Shown here: positions 19,301 to 25,885 of the stretch, piece after piece
Position numbering within the stretch: position 1 is the stretch's first letter
How the letters are laid out: every line of letters begins with the position of its first letter
Assembly: GCF_003427025.1 (NCBI RefSeq)
Contig: NZ_QVAI01000034.1
Span: 1 to 36,326 of the forward strand
Reading direction: 5' to 3'
DNA: 36,326 nt
Source: Jiangella endophytica
GTDB lineage: Bacteria; Actinomycetota; Actinomycetes; Jiangellales; Jiangellaceae
The notes under the pieces: generated by a model
What the model was told of the DNA's origin: nothing
What the model saw: the letters and a program-made list of their open reading frames with translations, nothing else
The model's database searches: none
Made by a program: the position numbers and the translations under genes

Positions 19301-20167
19301 GCCTACGACGCTCGGAGCGGGGCCCAGAAGTGGGTCTCGCTGTACGACGGGCCGGCCAGTGGGACGGACGACCCGCGCGCCGTCGCCGTCAGTGCCGACG
19401 GCGGGTCCGTCGTCGTCACCGGGCAGAGCCGCGGTGTGGGGACCGGCCTCACCGACTGGGGGACCGTCGCGTACGACGCCGCGACCGGGGCGCAGCGGTG
19501 GGAGATGCTGCACAACGGTCCCGACAACGGGATCGACATCGCCGGCACCCTGGTCGTCGCGGGCGACACCGTGGTCGTGTCCGGGTCGGACGACGGCGGC
19601 GCGACCAGCACCGACTGGGCGACCGTGGCGTACTCGCTGGACAGCGGCGAGGAGCTGTGGGCGCAGCGCTACGACGGCGGCGGGGGTGACACCGACGTCC
19701 CGCGGAAGGTCGTCGCCACGCCGGACGGCTCGGCCGTCGTCGTGACCGGGAACTCGTGGGGTGAGGGGACCGGCAGCGACTACGCGACCGTCGCCTACTC
19801 CGTCGCCGACGGCTCGCCGAGGTGGGTCGCGCGGCACGACGGGACCGCCAGCGGCCTGGACATCGCCTGGGACGTCGCACTGACCGCCGACGGCCGATTC
19901 GCCGTCGTCACGGGGCAGAGCGACACGGCCGGTACGGGCCAGGACTACCTGACGATCGCATACGACGCCGCGACCGGGGAGCAGGTCTGGACCGGCCAGT
20001 ACGATGCCGCCGGATCCGCGGACGTGGCGGCCGGTGTGGCGGTCGACTCCACCGCCGAAGGTGCGCGCCGGGTGTTCGTCACCGGCGGCAGCTCCATCTC
20101 CCTCGGCCTCGTCACCAGCAACGTCGACATGGCGACGATCGCCTACCTCGACCCGTGGGCGGAGTGA
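16388..20167 (+). CDS. Secreted subtilisin-like serine protease fused to an eight-repeat propeller
   Basis: The product has 1259 residues. Domains in order: signal peptide (about 1-32, RRAVWTGRR then a hydrophobic Ala-rich core), I9-type propeptide (about 40-150), S8 peptidase with D188 (IDTG), H270 (GHGTHT), oxyanion N377 (SAGNDG) and S602 (GTSMSAPH), an inserted PA domain (about 445-540), an Fn3-like domain (about 715-800), and from residue 807 eight repeats of about 55 residues. Each repeat starts W..x.YDGP and runs through SPSGDTVYVTG to DYATIAYD..TG. Eight Trp-led repeats suggest a closed eight-bladed quinoprotein-like propeller. The S8-PA-Fn3 part alone is common; the propeller is the unusual addition, perhaps for binding substrate or cell wall. 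Confidence 0.93.
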   Translation: MQRRAVWTGRRAAAMVAAAGLVAAAAPTGGAAESAAGDSSEPKTYVVQMALDPVATYDGGVGDLAATRAEPGEDVDPEAPEVVEYTDLLQEQHLDALERVGVDEPLYHFVYAFDGFAAELTADQAAELAARPDVVAVTEDSKREIDTSSTPSFLGLDDDGGLWEQLGGPVGSLREPGAGEDVVIGVIDTGIWPDAKSFTDRDERGRRTYASRPFGFRGACKGAADDSWAPNDCNAKLLGARHFNAGWGGDEGIAEQLPWEFVSPRDYNGHGTHTASTAGGNHGVATTGPAAAFGSISGIAPRARIAAYKALWSTEDGSTAGGYDSDLVAAVDQAVADGVDVINYSVSGTSTDFLDPVELAFLNAADAGVFVAASAGNDGPTGGTVAHPSPWVTTVAAGTHDRGTSGSATLGDGTSHTGASVAATQAGPAPLVDAAAAGLAGADPAAVAQCWSAADNGGTAVLDPAVVTGKIVLCDRGVTPRVSKSKAVAEAGGIGMILVNTGAESLNTDFHSVPTLHVADTSREALKAYAATEGATVTVHAATISSDTPAPRVADFSSRGPLTAGAGDLLKPDLVAPGQDILAAVAPPGHNGMDFDLSSGTSMSAPHVAGLAALLADRHPDWSPMMIKSALMTTGFDVLDSDGADPAVIFAQGAGHVAPNRAADPGLVYDSDADDWLAFLCGATRGVEEDTCDSLESAGLSLEPSDFNGPSIAIGRVSNHASVTRTVTNVGATASTYTASVSGLDGIDVTVTPSTLTLAPGDSATFTVTFDVVSPPLNAYLGGRLTWSDGTHDVRSPIVLRAGGEDWEARYDGPASAFGAGEDEGQEVLLSPSGDRLYVAGNSLPALPGTLRPDYVTAAYDPETGDELWAVRFDGPVQGADELAGFGVSPSGDTVYVTGSSTGSGGHSDVVTIAYDGATGAQLWLAAYDGPAGAGDGAGGLAVSPSGDTVYVTGMAAVAVSDGTELDYATIAYDARSGAQKWVSLYDGPASGTDDPRAVAVSADGGSVVVTGQSRGVGTGLTDWGTVAYDAATGAQRWEMLHNGPDNGIDIAGTLVVAGDTVVVSGSDDGGATSTDWATVAYSLDSGEELWAQRYDGGGGDTDVPRKVVATPDGSAVVVTGNSWGEGTGSDYATVAYSVADGSPRWVARHDGTASGLDIAWDVALTADGRFAVVTGQSDTAGTGQDYLTIAYDAATGEQVWTGQYDAAGSADVAAGVAVDSTAEGARRVFVTGGSSISLGLVTSNVDMATIAYLDPWAE

Positions 20168-20248
20168 TGGGGGTGAGCGAGGACTGCCGCGTGGAGTGAG
20201 CGAGGCGTGATGCGTGGAGCGAAGGGCGGAGCGATGCGTGGAGTGAAT

Positions 20249-20281
20249 GAGGGCTGATCGAGGGCTGATCGAGGGCTGATC
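20249..20281 (+). repeat. 11-bp tandem repeat, three copies
   Basis: GAGGGCTGATC occurs three times head to tail without mismatch, 81 bases after the subtilase stop. The preceding 80 bases contain looser copies of GCGTGGAG and GAGTGA. Confidence 0.92.
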
Positions 20282-20288
20282 CGCAGTC

Positions 20289-20327
20289 CGGCCGGGCCGT
20301 ACCGCCCCCAGCGGTGCGGCCCGGCCG
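20289..20327 (+). terminator. Terminator hairpin of the subtilase gene
   Basis: An 11-bp perfect outer stem (20289-20299 with 20317-20327), one T-G pair and a 5-bp inner stem (ACCGC/GCGGT) close a five-base CCCCA loop: a 17-pair hairpin directly after the 11-bp repeats. Confidence 0.75.
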
Positions 20328-20696
20328 CTGCCGTTGCGCCGCCGCCGTGGTGCTGGCCGTGGCAGTGCGTGATCTCGGTGGTCGGTGGCGTGGCCGGCTG
20401 GGTGCTGCCGAGCGCCGAGCGCCGAGCGCCAAGCGCCAAGCGCCGAGCGCCGAGCGCCGAGCGCCGCCGATCGCCCCGCGCCGGCGGCGTGGTCCCGTGG
20501 TCCCGTCGGGCGTGTCGCCGTTCGCCGTCGGACCGTCCGCGTGGCCAGGCCCGTCACACCGGCGGATGTCGGTCACACCGTCGGATGCGGGCCTCGGCCG
20601 AGCCCATCGGCGACGCCCGCAGGCCGCAAGGGGTGCGCCGCGCCACGGTCAACCCGACGCCGGGCACGACGTGTCGCGGACACGTCCCGCCGGCGG
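20328..20696. other. Intergenic region between subtilase terminator and recQ control region
   Basis: Apart from the heptamer array at 20407-20462 I see no gene or element. Frames crossing it on the minus strand are built of repeats and have no protein-like character. Confidence 0.5.
20407..20462 (+). repeat. Heptamer tandem array (GCCRAGC), eight copies
   Basis: Eight consecutive heptamers: three GCCGAGC, two GCCAAGC and three GCCGAGC. The period is exact, and the only variation is the central G/A. It is not in a coding gene. Heptamer arrays of this kind expand and contract by slippage. Confidence 0.92.
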
Positions 20697-20734
20697 TCGT
20701 CCACAGGCCCGACGAGTTCGCCGAGTTGTCCACA
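20697..20734 (+). promoter_or_regulatory. Two DnaA-box-like sites upstream of recQ
   Basis: TTGTCCACA at 20726-20734 equals the high-GC actinobacterial DnaA box. TCGTCCACA at 20697-20705 differs at one base and has the same orientation, 29 bp away. They lie 41-79 bases upstream of the recQ -10 box, where bound DnaA could affect transcription. Confidence 0.45.
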
Positions 20735-20774
20735 ATCGGCGCGAGCTCGGTGGCGACCTGTCGGATCCGCCAGC

Positions 20775-20787
20775 TAGCGTCGCAGTC
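20775..20787 (+). promoter_or_regulatory. -10 box TAGCGT of the recQ-like gene
   Basis: TAGCGT (20775-20780) lies seven bases before the ATG at 20788, which decides the start and indicates a leaderless transcript. Confidence 0.6.
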
Positions 20788-22899
20788 ATGGATCTGAAGG
20801 ACGAAGCAGAAGCGCTGCTGCGGCGGCTGGTCGGCAACGACACGGCCGAGTTCCGCGACGGCCAGTGGGACGCTGTACGCGACCTGGTGGAACACCGGCG
20901 TCGTGTGCTGGTCGTGCAGCGCACCGGCTGGGGCAAGTCGGCGGTCTACTTCGTCGCGACGGGTCTGCAACGGGCGCGCGGTGCGGGGCCGACCGTCATC
21001 GTGTCGCCGCTCCTGGCGCTCATGCGCGACCAGGTCGCCGCCGCGGGCCGCGCCGGGGTGCGAGCGGTCACCATCAACTCCGCCAACGCCGACGAGTGGG
21101 GCGAGGTCGCCAAGCAGCTCGCCGACGACGCCGTCGACGTCCTGCTGGTCAGTCCGGAGCGGCTGAACAACCCGCGGTTCCGCGACGAGCAGTTGCCCAC
21201 GCTGGCGGCCGGCGCCGGGCTCATCGTGGTCGACGAAGCGCACTGCATCTCCGACTGGGGCCACGACTTCCGGCCCGACTACCGGCGCATCCGTGACCTG
21301 CTCGGCACGCTCCCCGCCGGCACCCCGGTCCTGGCGACGACGGCGACGGCCAACGCCCGGGTCGTGGCCGACGTCGCCGAGCAGCTGGGCGCCGGGGGAG
21401 CCGAGGTCACCACCATCCGCGGCTCGCTGGCGCGCGAGAGCCTGCGCCTGGGAGTGCTGACCCTCGACGACGCCGAGCACCGGCTGGCCTGGCTGTCCGC
21501 CCACCTCGGCGAACTGCCCGGCAGCGGCATCGTCTACACGCTGACGGTGTCGGCTGCCGAGGACACCGCGGCGCTGCTGCGCGAGGCCGGCCATCACGTC
21601 ATCGCCTACACCGGCCGCACCGACCCGGCCGACCGCGTCGAGGCCGAACGGGCGCTGCTGAACAACGAGGTCAAGGCACTGGTGGCCACCAGCGCGCTGG
21701 GCATGGGGTTCGACAAACCCGACCTCGGCTTCGTCGTGCACCTGGGCGCACCGTCGTCGCCGGTCGCGTACTACCAGCAGGTCGGTCGCGCGGGCCGGGC
21801 GACGGAACGGGCCGATGTGCTGCTCCTGCCGGCCGCCGAGGACCAAGCCATCTGGCAGTACTTCGCCACCGTCTCGATGCCGCGGCAGGAGCAGGCGTCG
21901 GCGGTCATCCGGACGCTGTCGGGTGCAGGCGACGCGATGTCCACCGCGGCGCTCGAGACCGTCGTCGACGTGCGGCGGACGCGGCTCGAGCTGCTGCTCA
22001 AGGTGCTCGATGTCGACGGCGCGGTGCAGCGCGTCCGCGGCGGCTGGCAGGCCACCGGCGACGACTGGGTCTACGACGCCGAGCGCTATGAGCGGGTGGC
22101 CGCCGCCCGCGACGCCGAGGCCCGGTCGATGCTCTCCTACCAGCGCGGCGAGCAGTGCCGCATGGCGTTCCTGCAAGCCGCGCTGGACGACCCCAGCGCC
22201 GCGCCGTGCGGCCGCTGCGACGTCTGCACCGGTCCCTGGTACACCGACGAGGTGCCGGCCGACGCCAGGGCGGCGGCGCGGACGACTCTGGCCAGAGCCG
22301 GTGTGTTGCTGGAGCCGCGGGTCCAGTGGCCGTCCGGCATGGGGCGGCTCGGCGTCGACGTCAAGGGCAAGATCGGCCCCGACGACCGCCTCGAGCCCGG
22401 CCGCGTGGTCGCCCGGCTCACCGACCTCGGCTGGGGGCAGCGGCTGCGGTCGCTGCTCGACGCCGACGACGCGCCGGCTCCGGAGCCGCTGCTGGCGGCG
22501 TGCATCGACGTGCTGCGCGAGTGGCGTTGGGACCGTCGCCCCGAGGCCGTCATCACGCTGCCGTCGCGGCGGCATCCACAGCTCGTCGGCTCGGTCGGCC
22601 GCTACCTGGCGTCGGTGGGCCGGCTGGCCGACCTCGGTGAGCTGGAGGCGACCGGCGCCGGACCGGCCGAGGGCACGGAACCCGGCGGCAACAGCGCCTT
22701 CCGGCTGGCCTCGGTCTGGGACGCCTGGCGGGTCGGACCATCGACCCGCGAAGCCCTGGCGGCGCTTGGCCCCGACCCGGTCGTCCTCCTGGTCGACGAC
22801 CTCGCCGACTCCCGCTGGACTCTCACCGTCGCCGGAAGGGAGGTGCGCCGGGCCGGCGCAGCACAAGTCCTGCCGTTCGCCCTCGCGAGCGTCGGCTGA
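20788..22899 (+). CDS. RecQ family ATP-dependent DNA helicase
   Basis: This 703-residue superfamily 2 helicase unwinds DNA 3' to 5'. Motif I is RTGWGKS (residues 45-51), where classical RecQ has TGGGKS. Motif II is DEAH at 149-152 in VVDEAHCISDWGHDFRPDYR, and motif VI is YYQQVGRAGRA. The zinc-binding segment ends CGRCDVC, preceded by EQCR. Beyond it lies a C-terminal part of about 230 residues that is not a typical HRDC domain. The ATG at 20788 starts where helicase homology starts and sits behind a -10 box. DnaA-box-like sites are upstream, and tandem arrays flank the gene on both sides. The motif I variant occurs in an actinobacterial RecQ subgroup, as far as I recall. Confidence 0.9.
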   Translation: MDLKDEAEALLRRLVGNDTAEFRDGQWDAVRDLVEHRRRVLVVQRTGWGKSAVYFVATGLQRARGAGPTVIVSPLLALMRDQVAAAGRAGVRAVTINSANADEWGEVAKQLADDAVDVLLVSPERLNNPRFRDEQLPTLAAGAGLIVVDEAHCISDWGHDFRPDYRRIRDLLGTLPAGTPVLATTATANARVVADVAEQLGAGGAEVTTIRGSLARESLRLGVLTLDDAEHRLAWLSAHLGELPGSGIVYTLTVSAAEDTAALLREAGHHVIAYTGRTDPADRVEAERALLNNEVKALVATSALGMGFDKPDLGFVVHLGAPSSPVAYYQQVGRAGRATERADVLLLPAAEDQAIWQYFATVSMPRQEQASAVIRTLSGAGDAMSTAALETVVDVRRTRLELLLKVLDVDGAVQRVRGGWQATGDDWVYDAERYERVAAARDAEARSMLSYQRGEQCRMAFLQAALDDPSAAPCGRCDVCTGPWYTDEVPADARAAARTTLARAGVLLEPRVQWPSGMGRLGVDVKGKIGPDDRLEPGRVVARLTDLGWGQRLRSLLDADDAPAPEPLLAACIDVLREWRWDRRPEAVITLPSRRHPQLVGSVGRYLASVGRLADLGELEATGAGPAEGTEPGGNSAFRLASVWDAWRVGPSTREALAALGPDPVVLLVDDLADSRWTLTVAGREVRRAGAAQVLPFALASVG

Positions 22900-23080
22900 G
22901 CCGAACCGACCGGCGGGTGCGCGCGGCCGTGCGGTAGCGGCGCGCGCAGCCTCGGCCATGCTGTCTCAGTAGGGGCTGCCCGGACCGGCGGCGTCGGGCG
23001 TCACCGAGTGGCCGGGATACTGCTCGCGTCGGCAGGCCGAGCCGCCGCACCTTAAACGTCCGCCGCACCTGGAGGTCGAG
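22900..23080. other. Intergenic region after recQ
   Basis: A 7-bp stem (TGCGCGC/GCGCGCA, about 22918-22949) may end recQ transcription. Bases 23051-23080 contain degenerate copies of the 14-bp unit that follows. No gene is seen. Confidence 0.4.
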
Positions 23081-23192
23081 CCCAGCCGTCCGGACCCAGA
23101 CGTCCGGACCCAGACGTCCGGACCCAGCCGTCCGGACCTGGACGTCCGGGCCCAGACGTCTAGACCTAGACGTCTGCACCTAGACGTCCGAG
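23081..23192. repeat. 14-bp tandem array, eight copies
   Basis: Eight contiguous units of consensus CCCAGACGTCCGGA fill 23081-23192 exactly. The second and third units are identical; units 5-8 diverge (TCTAGA, TCTGCA, TCCGAG endings) but keep ACGTC. Each unit has the palindrome GACGTC or CCGTCC and, across the middle, GTCCGGAC. The last unit overlaps the final four codons and stop of the EamA gene on the opposite strand. There are no spacers, so it is not a CRISPR. Confidence 0.95.
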
Positions 23193-24088
23193 CGGGTGCC
23201 GCGGGTGGAGCCGATGGATGCGGCCACCACGCACAGCACCGCGATCCACTGCGACCAGAGCAGGGCCTCCTGGAGCACGATGAGGCCGATGAGAGCCGCC
23301 ATCGCTGGTTCGAGGCTCATCAGGATGCCGAACACCCGCGGCGGCATCCTGCGTAGCGCCTCCAGGTCCAGCGAGTACGGGACCACCGACGACAACAGCG
23401 CCACGCCGAGCCCCGCGACCAGCACCCACGGCACGATCAGCGCCGTCCCGCTGTCTGCCACGCCGACGGGCACCGCCACCAGCGCCGCGACGGCCATGCC
23501 CAGAGCCAGGCCGTTGCCTTCCGTGGTGTGGCGCCCCAGCGCCGCGCCGACCAGGATGTACAGGCCCCAGAACGCTCCCGCGGCGAGGGCGAACAGAACG
23601 CCGACAGGGTCGAGGTCGCCGCGGCCACCCATCAGCAGGACCACGCCGCCGGCCGCGAGCAGGGCCCAGAAGGCGTCCAGCCATCGTCTCGACCCGGCGA
23701 GGGCCACGCCCAGCGGCCCGAGGAACTCGATGGTCACGGCGATCCCCAGCGGGATCCGGGCCAGCGACAAGTAGAAGCACAAGTTCATCAAGGCGAGAAT
23801 CACGCCGTAGCTGAGCACCACGGTCCAGGCGCGACGACTCATGCGCAGCGACGGCCGCCACAGCAGCATCAGCACCACCGCGGCGAAGAACAGCCGCAAG
23901 CCGACCGTCCCGAAGCTGCCCACCGTGCTGAACAGGTGCTTGGCCAGCGCCGAGCCCAGCTGGACGCTGACGATGCCGAGCAGGACCAGCGCCGGCGGCG
24001 GGATCGCGTCGAAGGTACGCCCGGCGAGCGTGGTCAGGGACGACCTGGGGGACTGGCCACGGGTCCCGCCGACGTTCGAGGAGTCCAC
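23180..24088 (-). CDS. EamA/DMT family exporter (RhtA-like)
   Basis: This 302-residue protein has ten hydrophobic segments in two EamA halves, as in drug/metabolite transporters. The signature regions LGIAVTIEFLGPLGVAL and SSVVPYSLDLEALRRMPPRV resemble RhtA, the threonine/homoserine exporter, so amino-acid export is a reasonable but unproven role. GTG 24088 lies eight bases after GATAAT on the minus strand. The 3' end runs into the 14-bp tandem array, so the C-terminal residues RSDV are encoded by repeat DNA. It converges on recQ and stands alone. Confidence 0.88.
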   Translation of the reverse strand: MDSSNVGGTRGQSPRSSLTTLAGRTFDAIPPPALVLLGIVSVQLGSALAKHLFSTVGSFGTVGLRLFFAAVVLMLLWRPSLRMSRRAWTVVLSYGVILALMNLCFYLSLARIPLGIAVTIEFLGPLGVALAGSRRWLDAFWALLAAGGVVLLMGGRGDLDPVGVLFALAAGAFWGLYILVGAALGRHTTEGNGLALGMAVAALVAVPVGVADSGTALIVPWVLVAGLGVALLSSVVPYSLDLEALRRMPPRVFGILMSLEPAMAALIGLIVLQEALLWSQWIAVLCVVAASIGSTRGTRSDV

Positions 24089-24102
24089 GCGCGTGGATTA
24101 TC
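24089..24102 (-). promoter_or_regulatory. -10 box GATAAT of the EamA gene
   Basis: GATAAT (24102-24097, minus strand) lies eight bases before the GTG at 24088, consistent with a leaderless mRNA. No good -35 is seen. Confidence 0.5.
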
Positions 24103-24218
24103 GACGACCACGCGCCGCAAGTCATCTGTTTTCCCGGCCCGGCCCGCACGCGAGCCGACTGAACCTCCGGCACGGACGGCGACCGGCGACACGTCCCGAG
24201 CGGACGGCGATCGCGCGG

Positions 24219-24902
24219 TCAGGCGGTGGCGGCGTCGTCCGCCTCGCGGGCGGGCGAGGTGCGGCGGATCACCTGGGCCAGCGCCACCAGGTGCACCAGC
24301 CGGGCGAGCTCGGAGTCGAGGATGCGAGGGCCGCCGTCGCGGCCGAAGACGATGGCCTGGCCGGTGTCGTCGACCGGGACGCCGACCGCGACGACATCGT
24401 GCCAGGGCTCGGGGGCGTCGGGGCCGACGACGATGCGGGTGGGCTCGGTCAGCGGCAGCCAGGGCGCCTCGTAACCGTCGTCCTCGGGGGCGCCGCCGCT
24501 CGCGCGCTGCACCTTCAGGGTGGAACCGGCGGCGGGCAGCAGCAGCCCCCAGCCGGAGCGGAAGATGCCGGGTACGAGGTCGACCAGGATCTCCTCGGCA
24601 CGGTCGGGGTCGTCGGTCATCGCCTCGACGGCCTCGAGGTCGCGGTGCAGGCTGGCGCCCGGGCTGTAGTGGCCGATGAACTCCACCGTGACGTCGGGTA
24701 CCGTGCGGCACGCCGTCACCAGCGTGTCCGGCAGCCGCCCACCCGGCAGGTCGACCAGGAAGTCGTCGACGACGAAGCCGTCGCCGCGGTGCTCGACGAC
24801 GTCGACGCCGACGATGTCACCGCCCGCGGTGCCGACCGCGGACGCGACGGCTCCGAGCGAACCGGGACGGTCCGGTACGACCACACGCATGAGAAACGAC
24901 AT
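24219..24902 (-). CDS. ACT-domain amino-acid-binding protein
   Basis: This protein of about 227 residues starts MSFLMRVVVPDRPGSLGAVA, a clear ACT domain. A second, looser alpha/beta part follows (about 85-220). ACT domains bind amino acids and regulate enzymes or transcription. Related proteins often lie beside gatC in Actinomycetia, but no gat gene is here. Start choice: GTG 24908, ATG 24902 and ATG 24890 are in frame; 24902 fits both the homology and a weak -10 (CACTCT) six bases upstream. A 6-bp-arm dyad lies just upstream of the start. Confidence 0.78.
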   Translation of the reverse strand: MSFLMRVVVPDRPGSLGAVASAVGTAGGDIVGVDVVEHRGDGFVVDDFLVDLPGGRLPDTLVTACRTVPDVTVEFIGHYSPGASLHRDLEAVEAMTDDPDRAEEILVDLVPGIFRSGWGLLLPAAGSTLKVQRASGGAPEDDGYEAPWLPLTEPTRIVVGPDAPEPWHDVVAVGVPVDDTGQAIVFGRDGGPRILDSELARLVHLVALAQVIRRTSPAREADDAATA

Positions 24903-24911
24903 CCGCACAGA

Positions 24912-24930
24912 GTGACACAGATCCTGTCAC
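24912..24930. promoter_or_regulatory. Dyad GTGACA-N7-TGTCAC upstream of the ACT-domain gene
   Basis: A perfect 6-bp inverted repeat with a seven-base spacer lies in the 54-bp gap between the response regulator stop and the ACT start. Its position over the expected promoter suggests an operator; a weak terminator for the regulator gene is the alternative. Confidence 0.45.
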
Positions 24931-24956
24931 GACCGTGTTGCAGTCGGAATCGGGCG

Positions 24957-25610
24957 TCAGTGCTCCGCCCGCAGCCAGGCCAGCACCGCCAGCACTCGCC
25001 GATGGTCGTCGTCGGACGGAGGGAGGTCGAGCTTCGTGAGGATCGACGAGATGTGCTTCTCGACCGCGCCCTGGGTGACGACCAGCAGCCGCGCGATGGC
25101 GACGTTCGTCCGGCCCTCCGCCATCAGCGCCAGCACCTCGCGCTCGCGCGCCGTCAACGTCTGCAGGGGGTCGCGGCGGCGCCGGGCGAACAGCTGTGCC
25201 ACCACCTCCGGGTCGAGCACCGTCCCGCCGGACGCCACCCGCTCGAGCGCGTCGGAGAGATCCGCCAGCGCCGACACCCGGTCCTTGAGGAGGTAACCGA
25301 CGCCGCCCGCGCCGTCGGCCAGCAGGTCGCCCGCGTACGACTCCTCGACGTACTGCGACAGCACCAGCACGCCGGTCCCCGGCACCTCCGACCGCGCCGA
25401 CAACGCCGCCCGCAACCCCTCGTCGGTGAACGTCGGTGGCATGCGGACATCGACGATCGCGACGTCGGGGCGGTGCTCCTGCACCGACCGGACCAGCGCG
25501 ACGCCGTCGCCGACGGCGTCGACCACGTCGGCTCCGGCCTCGCCCAGCAGACGGACCAGGCCTTCACGCAGCAGCAGGGAGTCCTCGGCAAGTACGACGC
25601 GCACCCGCAC
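24957..25610 (-). CDS. NarL/FixJ-type response regulator without adjacent kinase
   Basis: This 217-residue two-domain regulator has a receiver domain with acidic pair E9-D10, phospho-acceptor D54 in VAIVDVRMPP and the conserved Lys in GYLLKDRV. It ends with a LuxR helix-turn-helix (LTAREREVLALMAEGRTNVA, VEKHISSILTKLDL). Homology starts at VRVVLAED, so GTG 25610 or GTG 25604 is the start. Such regulators are normally co-transcribed with a histidine kinase just upstream. Here the upstream 275 bases contain no kinase gene. Confidence 0.88.
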   Translation of the reverse strand: MRVRVVLAEDSLLLREGLVRLLGEAGADVVDAVGDGVALVRSVQEHRPDVAIVDVRMPPTFTDEGLRAALSARSEVPGTGVLVLSQYVEESYAGDLLADGAGGVGYLLKDRVSALADLSDALERVASGGTVLDPEVVAQLFARRRRDPLQTLTAREREVLALMAEGRTNVAIARLLVVTQGAVEKHISSILTKLDLPPSDDDHRRVLAVLAWLRAEH

Positions 25611-25859
25611 AGCATGCCAGGTCGGTCCGCGGCCTCCACCCACAGCGCGCCGAACGCGGTCGACCCGACGGGCGAGGGCGCGCTTCCGGCTCCGTCCACG
25701 CCCCCGGCCCGGCCGGTCAGCTCATCCGCCGGCGTGAGCAGACCGGCGGCGGCCGCGGCGCCCTGGCACCGGTTCGCGGCGTCGTCGACGGAACGCGAAG
25801 TTGAGTGGCGGCGCCGGCGCGCGCATCGGCCGGCAACTCGCGCGCCGGACGGGCTGACG
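25611..25859. other. Intergenic region upstream of the response regulator
   Basis: No gene is convincing. CCGGCGCGCG (25814-25823) and CGCGCGCCGG (25839-25848) form a 10-bp perfect stem around a 15-base loop. A kinase remnant was looked for on the minus strand and not clearly found. Confidence 0.45.
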
Positions 25860-25877
25860 CCGCCGGCTTCGCGGCGG
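25860..25877 (-). terminator. Small terminator hairpin after padR
   Basis: CCGCCG and CGGCGG pair around GCTTCG, nine bases beyond the PadR stop codon on the minus strand. Together with the 10-bp stem at 25814-25848 it probably insulates the response regulator from PadR transcription. Confidence 0.45.
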
Positions 25878-25885
25878 TGCGGTGA

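Noticed and set aside
23081..23192. CRISPR array
   Set aside because: Units are 14 bp and contiguous with no unique spacers, and no cas gene is in the window.
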